Source: Labia minor (Eukaryota; Arthropoda; Insecta; Dermaptera; Spongiphoridae). From it: a stretch of 64,000 bases of DNA. Below the pieces are notes generated by a model. It searched no databases. It had not been told where the DNA came from and saw only the letters and a program-made list of their open reading frames with translations. Both the position numbers and the translations under genes were made by a program. Below, piece by piece: positions 57,551 to 64,000 of the stretch; position 1 is the stretch's first letter, and every line of letters begins with the position of its first letter. The stretch is from positions 29,095,398-29,159,397 of the forward strand of contig OY720347.1 in NCBI GenBank assembly GCA_963082975.1, given 5' to 3'.

Positions 57551-59780
57551 TTTATACTTGGATAAATATAATGAGAATTTCTTCATTTTCATATATATAT
57601 ATATATATATATAATTTAATGTTCTATGGAAAAAGAAATTACAATAATATTAATTTATTAAAAAAAAACGAAACGAAATTATAAATTGTACAATATATGA
57701 ATAAATCATGTTATTCTCTGGTCTAATATCTAATAGAAAATTTAAAAAAAATGATATTAAATGTTGATTATATATTATAACTATATTAGAGTAAATATAG
57801 TTATTTTATTTATAATTTTTATATCTCTCTAAATTTATCATTTTTAACAAATTATATTATTATTATCACTTTTATTAATAATTTAATTAATAAATCTAAT
57901 TATATTTAGTTTTCCTACTATATTTTTTAATTTTAAAATTTTTTTATGATAATCAAGTTATTCACATTTGATGTGAGTAAACAAGAATGAATTGAAATGT
58001 TGAATCATGACACATTTCATTTCAATCTAATTTACTATATAATGTTAAAATAGAAAATCTTTTATCTAAGGTTTATTAGTTCTTAGGTTTATTAGTTCTT
58101 TTAATATTTATTTTTTTAAATTTTTTAAAGCAAATTTTACATATTAATCAAAAATACAATTACAATAAAATAAGTATATTTAAAATTAAATAAATTAAAT
58201 ATAAATTTCTAAAAAAAAAAAATGATTGTGACTTATTCTGTTGTTACATCTGTGATTCTGAATGTGTGGATCACAAGGGTAAATATTATTTAAATATTAT
58301 TTAAAGAATGACTGAAAGGTAACTAGAGTAGACAAATTTTTATGCTATAAAGTTAAAAAATAATTTTATGCTAAAAATAATAACAAAATTCAAAAAACTC
58401 ATTCCCATACCCATACCTACACTCTTGTTATATACATTTTATTGTATGCGAACGGTTCGATATAAATTATGATTAAAAACTGAACCCCGAACACATACAG
58501 GTTGATAAGCACTGATATAGGATATAATTTATAACTAAAAAGAACGCTTGAGTGTTTATTATTTATTTTTTTAGTTTTAACATATTGAATTCATAGTTCT
58601 CATTTTGATTTATTGTAGAAATTAGTGTTTCAGTTAGTATATCTTTCCTCTATAAGAAAGAAAACGAATTCAATTATTGGGAATATTTATAAATTTAGAA
58701 ATTGTATTGCACTGTGGAATACCGTAACATTTTCAAATTTTATATTTTTAGTTTCAGTCATTCAACTAGGATTTAATGAGATAATATTACTTAAACCGTA
58801 CACCGGGTGATGATCTCTGTTACAACCCAATTAATCTTTAATTTTTTAAAAACTACATTTTGTAAGGTAAAATATTAAGTGACAGGTAAGACAATTCATA
58901 TGATTAATTTTTATCTAAAAATCTAAACTGAAATCACAAATACTTATTATTTTTTATTATTTTAAGTGGCAAAAAGATTGAATTTTAAGATTATTACTGT
59001 ATAGAGAGAAACTTTATATATTTTTCATATTACTTATTACTGATATTAAAAAACTGAGTTAAAGTAAAAATACAAAATCTCGGTATTTTAAACACTTTAT
59101 GAAATAAAATTAACTTTTCTTTAATTTCGTCATATTTTTTCCTTTTTATTATTATTATTAAAAATATTTTAGTATCCCATTTTTTAAAATATCTTTTAAT
59201 ATGTACACATTTGGAGAATTAATAAATTTTTATTAACAAAAAATATTAATAAAGAGTTAATTATTAAAATAATAATTATAGGTATAGCAAAAGATTTTTT
59301 TCTTTCTTTATTAATTTAAAATGAAAATATTTTTTTTAATTATTTATTCATGAAGAGAATTTAATTGGATTTATTTGAGATTTATTGAATCAGAGTGGGT
59401 AAATAATTAATAATTGATTAATCATCGCATGAATAATTATAATTTATAAACCCTCGTACAGATGTATTAGACACCTGTTAATTGTATATTATTTATTCCC
59501 TCTGTGAAGTATTTTAAACAATAATGTTAAAATACTATGAAATAGTATAAAGGTTATTTCTAATACACATATTTGATTTCGGTGGGAATTCATTGATAAT
59601 AATAATTCGATAAATAATCAACTGAGAGAGAAATTGATCAATTTTCATTAGTTTAAAATTGTAAATATTAAATAAAAGAATTTATCTTCTGGTCCATATT
59701 ATATTATATTAGAGTCAATTTGACCTAGTTAATGGGTGAGAAGTTTGTTTAAAAGGGAACCAATTGAAACATATAGACTT
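57551..59780. other. AT-rich intronic sequence
   Basis: An (AT)11 tract at 57591-57613 and a 16-bp tandem doublet AGGTTTATTAGTTCTT at about 58068-58100. A short plus-strand frame at 58625-58810 is not called. Confidence 0.4.
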
Positions 59781-59783
59781 AGG

Positions 59784-59960
59784 CAGTGGCGGACTAAGGC
59801 TAAATTGGGCCCTAGGCAACATTGTAATTCCCGGCCTATTTTTCAGAAAAATTTTACCACGGTTTGGCCACCGTTGGCATATAGTATGTAGGCCTATTTA
59901 ATTATCGGATTCCGGGCCCTAGGCAAGTGCCTAAGTTGCCTAGGCCTTAGTCCACCCCTG
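59784..59960. mobile_element. hAT-like MITE, family CAGTGGCGGACTAAG, copy 2
   Basis: Termini CAGTGGCGGACTAAGG and CCTTAGTCCACCCCTG, flanked by 8-mers GACTTAGG (59776-59783) and GATTTAGG (59961-59968), 7 of 8 identical. Inverted relative to the copy at 25022, and 97 bp shorter. It shares GGGCCCTAGGCAA and AGGCAAGTGCCTAAG-like phrases. Confidence 0.88.
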
Positions 59961-59999
59961 GATTTAGGGCACAAGTGGAATTACAATGTAAAAATAAAT

Positions 60000-60110
60000 G
60001 TGAGAGTTTGGAAGAAGATAACAATTTCATGGAGAAGTCGGTTGTGGGAAGGTTGTTGCTTAAGTTAAAAACTTTCAAGTTCAGAAGTCATAGAGATAAA
60101 TCTCTAGAAA
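60000..60110 (+). pseudogene. Non-LTR retrotransposon 3'-terminal fragment, fourth copy
   Basis: The end AAAACTTTCAAGTTCAGAAG and TCATAGAGATAAAT matches the last ~40 bases of the copies at 3977-4145 and 9890-10268. Upstream, GGAGAAGTCGGTTGTGGGAA is a decayed form of the GRPxGK-encoding segment. Heavily truncated. Confidence 0.5.
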
Positions 60111-60188
60111 AATATTTAAACAAGTCACAAAATATTATTAGGTAAATTAATTCTTTGGAAAATCAAATAAAAATTAAATAAAATTAAA

Positions 60189-60832
60189 TAAGTTGACCTG
60201 TGGCCAGGTCCGAACCGACCGACGGTTTGAAATAAATTAATTTCCAGCTACAGAAACAATTTCAAATAATTTTCATATATCTATTAATGTAATAAAAAAC
60301 AGATATGGATACATAAATAATAAATATAAACATTTTTAATTTTATTTTATTTATATCATAATATATATGCAAGACCAGACTGTGACGTCATGAATGGCTG
60401 GATGACGTCATATAATTTTAAATCAAGAAAAAACTAATAAATATGATTTTTCTCGAGGATAAAACCAATACAAAGTGCATGATTCGTGGTGATATATAAA
60501 AAAATCTCCTTTGGTGTGAAAATAACCCTTTCCTTCCTATCGTCGATCGCTAATACTACCACTTCCGGTTTCCGGAATTGCACCAAAAGTTGATCAATTC
60601 ATCCCACTGATGCATTAAGTAAATATACCAAATTTCATCAAAATCGGTTGAGCCGTTCAGGCTGTACACATCTATACGGACGGACAGACGGACAGACGGA
60701 CGGACAGACATCATGCTAAAAATACTTTTTTCTGTTAAGAAAATGCATGATTCGTGGAGATATGTAAAAATCTCCACGTGTGAAATTTGGTGTGAAAACA
60801 ATACCTCCCTTACTATCGTCGGTCGGTAAAAA
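60189..60832 (-). mobile_element. Helentron-associated element, family B copy 3
   Basis: Nearly identical in layout to 14971-15611, including both TGACGTCA sites, the GTCY tract (plus strand 60677-60710) and the 3' hairpin CCTGGCCACAGG near 60195-60206. By eye very few substitutions separate it from copy 1, making these the youngest pair. Confidence 0.77.
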
Positions 60833-61019
60833 TAATATATTATTATATGTATATATTTATATTATAATATTATTATATATATTTAAATATCCTTATTATA
60901 AGAAATGTATTTCATTCCTCTTATAAATAAAGTAACACATGTGTTTGTTGAAAATTTCAGTATATTTAAAGAGGAATTTGAATAAAAAATAAATAGTCTA
61001 AAAATTTTGGGCTCAAAAA

Positions 61020-61690
61020 TAACAAAACCTAATAAGAAACAAAAAGATGGGAGTTGATGTTAGTGATGGTAACCCATTCAGTGTATCCTTCTCATTACAA
61101 ACGAATCATATCACAGATTTGTGTTTTTTCAGTAGCTTATTATCAAGAGCGATGAACAGGTAAATAGTATGCTATGATGTAGAGGATAGAAAATAAGCCT
61201 CGTTTATTCAAATCCTTCATTTCCCGGCGCGTCATCAGCAAAGCTTGAGAGGGTCTTAATGACTCCACTCGTTTAGGGGGTGGTTTTCTACCTGGGGTGC
61301 TTGTTTTTATTAAATCTGCCCACGGTTGAACGCTATTTGTAATTTAATGCCCATGTTTAATTCGATAGCGGGAGTAAAGGGAGGTTGGCCATTCATTACC
61401 ACACTCATTTATCTCTGTCCTCGGCTGTAAGGTTGCTAACAGACTGGTGCAGTGATGGGGGTGGTTCACCCTAACCAGTGAAACTGCCAGGAAGGCTGAT
61501 CTCAACTGCAGGTGAGGATAAGACGAGATGGAGGTAAGTCAATTTCAACTTATTCATATTTCACTTTTCGGGATTCTGTTCCATTCATCAGAGGAGCCTT
61601 TTCAAAAGTGAGTATCGACCTCTAACCCCGAACCCCCTCCCCCAACCCCACTCTCATTTTCAACTCGTCTCGAAATTTCATTTAATAACT
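61020..61690. other. GC-richer island, candidate regulatory element or missed exon
   Basis: 670 bp of complex sequence. The plus strand contains TTAAGGTTGCT-type unique words, GTGATGGGGGTGGTTCACCC (61453-61472), an acceptor-like ACTGCAG at 61505-61511, then GTGAGGATAAGACGAGATGG and a GAG|GTAAGT donor-like site at about 61533, and a C-rich tail to 61650. On the minus strand, the host gene's strand, no frame of suitable phase is flanked by splice sites. I favour a regulatory element. Confidence 0.35.
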
Positions 61691-64000
61691 CATTTGAAAA
61701 CGATCTAGTTAATACCTTATTTGTGAAAAGAGAAATAAAAAGAATCCCTTTTGAAATTTAATAAGAATAATTAAAAACAAGGTGGTTGATTGTTTAAATG
61801 CAAGGGATGGTTGAATTCAGATAAAATGAAACTTCATTTCCTCTCGGTTCAAAGAATTCAACTCCAATGATTCACTATCTCACTAATTTAATTGAAGCAA
61901 TTGCAAGTTATTCAAGACTAATAAAAAGGGAAGATGTGTTTCATTAATCAAGAGGAATCAAGAATTTATCAACGTCAATAAATTAAATTCTTCCTAACAA
62001 ATTGCTGTATAAAATAATGAAGAAAATTTGAGATGAAAAGCTTTTTTTTTCTTGATTTTAAATTTCTTTTATATTTTAAATTATAAGTATTGTTGTTCAT
62101 TTTATTTGGTTTTGATTTGATTGATCAGACTTGACGAGCCCCTCCCCCTTCCCATAGTTTGTTGATCTCCGAGGCTTTTGAAAAATTTGTAAAAAAAATA
62201 ATAATTCATTATTATTATTTGTATCCAGTTTAATATATACCTTAAATTTTGTGATATCTATAATTTTAAATTTAGAAATATATAGGATTAAATAAAATTG
62301 AAAATTCGAAAAAATATTTACAGATATGAAAAAATATAAAATTCATGCTGAATAATCTATAATTTTTCCAAATTTGTTGTCAATGAAAATATTTTGGAAA
62401 AATTAACCTGACAGTGTAAATTACTAATAAATTAATTTTTCTTTTAATATTTGCATATGATATTTAATATATTTTTAAATAAAATTTTAGTTAAAAATGA
62501 CGTAAACAAGGTATGTATAATTTTACCTATACATTTCATTGAGCTTGTTATACGAGTCTAATAAAGACATAATACATTCTATCATATAATCATTTTAAAA
62601 TGTTATTTCATTAATTTTTTGAACACATTAAAAACATGTGCCTCTAACATAATACAAAATAGATTCTACCAGTTTAACATGCATGATATTGTTAGATGGT
62701 TGTAGAATTACATTATTTATTTTAAAATTGATATAAAATATAAATGGTATATATAATCCTACAATGAAAAATAGCATTATTATTTAAATAAAAAGATATT
62801 CAAATATTTTCTATTGGTTCCGCATGGAACCTAAATTCAAATTAATTTGAATTGCCGCCCTCTGACTATGTTTATATATTAATTAAATTAAGTAATTATA
62901 AATGTTAATGTTAGGTAATTATATAATTTATATTAATATTTTTAAAGTTATTTTCAATTATTATTTTAATCCTTTTGTTTTAATTTAAATAAACTAATAA
63001 GCTTGACCACCTCCCTCCCTTACCACCCCTAATGAGTGACAGTATTTAGGTGATCCTAAATATAATTAATCTTTTATTATTAAGCTAAATTGATTTTAAT
63101 TAAAATATTGCAAAATTTGATTACAGTTTTTATTTAGCGATCTTTTATCCATCCCGAATCTTTAATATCTTAATTAGACATTTTTATACAGTCCACCCAA
63201 TTTTCAAGGAACGATAGAAGTGAAGAGGTATCTATCTTATTTATATTAATCCCTCTTTTTAGTCCTTCGAGCAAAATTAATAGATATTAAGTATTCATCC
63301 CATTCCATTTCATCCCACTTTCGATTTTTCAGGAACAAAAGTTTTCTTTAATTATTTAGGCCTTACCAGCCGTTGTTATTAGATGTATCAAGCGGATACA
63401 TCTATATAGATGGTTATTGATGTAAATAAAAAAGGTAAGTATATTGTTTATCTGTCATGGGAATCCAAAATTTAATCAGCAGTAGATTGTGACAAATAGA
63501 AAATTGATTTATATATTTCTAACATTTATAGAATAAATCAATGCTAATTATTATTTGGGAAGCAAAACTAAAGAATGTTGGTAATGGAAAAGAAGCAATG
63601 ACTCTTAATATCTAGGATTGATTTTAAAATTTTTAAAACCCAATGAAACAACTCTACATTGGAATTGCTTTGAAATTGGAAAAGCTCAAATGAATATTAA
63701 TTAAGATTATATTAAAAAAATTATATATCGATAATGCTTAAAATATATACCTTATAATTAAAATTCCCTATTTTAATTCATAAAGATAAAATATTTAATT
63801 CTTCAAAATCTCGTTCAATAGGAAATATTACTTAATTTGATATAAATTGTTCACATATTCATGTGATTTTTATTAAAGAATTAAGTTTAAATTCAATAAA
63901 AATTGCGGTTGATATTTTAACAAAACCATCGACATTAAAACTGATAAATCACAAAATGAAAGATGGATTTTTATTTGTTATTTCCAAATTACATTTTTTT
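61691..64000. other. AT-rich intronic sequence to the right edge
   Basis: Mostly A/T-rich. A 9-bp stem with 5-nt loop (AGATGTATC...GATACATCT) lies at 63381-63403; two GC-normal patches (62130-62170 and 63000-63040) are C-rich. No gene recognised. Confidence 0.4.

Larger units (their letters stand above)
45930..64000 (-). other. Intron upstream of exon A; runs off the right edge
   Basis: Exon A has a clear acceptor and enters in phase 2, so coding sequence must exist further upstream on the minus strand. I found no donor with an open frame of the needed phase before the window ends, so this intron exceeds 18 kb. Confidence 0.65.

Noticed and set aside
63381-63403. 9-bp hairpin AGATGTATC...GATACATCT
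   Set aside because: Too short for a microRNA precursor and expected by chance in 64 kb of AT-rich DNA.
1-64000. CRISPR arrays, operons, ribosome binding sites, rRNA
   Set aside because: None seen. Spaced repeats are microsatellites or transposons, and the genome context is clearly eukaryotic.

Overview
The window is animal nuclear DNA, roughly three quarters A+T by eye, with no prokaryotic gene organisation. GT-AG spliced exons, tens-of-kilobase introns, dense microsatellites and relics of mariner, hAT, piggyBac, Helentron-type, non-LTR and LTR-like elements point to an arthropod. The mariner and maT remnants would suit a crustacean, chelicerate or insect; the sequence does not settle which.

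Only one host gene is supported, on the minus strand. Exon A (45760-45929) encodes a Pro/Ala/Gly-rich segment. Exon B (21130-21500) encodes a C2HC finger and a C2H2 finger arranged as at the N-terminus of the BCL11A/B and Drosophila CG9650 family of transcription factors. The exons join in phase (1) across a 24.3 kb intron and have good splice signals. Neither the start nor the C-terminal finger cluster is in the window, so essentially everything else is intron: more than 18 kb before exon A, 24.3 kb between the exons, and more than 21 kb after exon B.

Region by region. 1-21 kb: AT-rich intron with two MITEs with conspicuous terminal inverted repeats (3454-3708, 3814-3976), two non-LTR 3' ends, a head-to-head mariner derivative (4371-4690), a mariner 3' half (10754-11167), one GTCY-microsatellite Helentron-type element (14971-15611) and GC-richer islands at 2.4, 6.3, 8.5 and 11.5 kb. 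21.5-45.8 kb: large intron with a mariner relic, hAT MITEs with 8-bp target duplications, a nested Helentron-type insertion (28728-29349), a piggyBac-like MITE (36184-36266), two related LTR-like blocks (one with TATA box and poly(A) signal), a near-tandem pair of a second Helentron-like family, and islands at 24.3, 26, 30.5 and 36.8-38.4 kb. 46-64 kb: a SINE-like repeat, an internally deleted maT-type mariner abutted by a hAT MITE with a perfect 8-bp duplication, three further Helentron-like copies, another hAT MITE, and islands at 47.1, 49.7, 51.5, 54.9, 57.2 and 61.3 kb.

The GC-richer islands lack convincing coding signal. In the long introns of a developmental transcription factor they are natural candidates for cis-regulatory elements, but that is inference. 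The most distinctive observations are two repeat families with different sequences but the same Helentron-like layout, several hAT-like MITEs with unrelated ends sharing one internal core, the fold-back mariner derivative, and an LTR with reiterated GCGGAA modules upstream of its TATA box.
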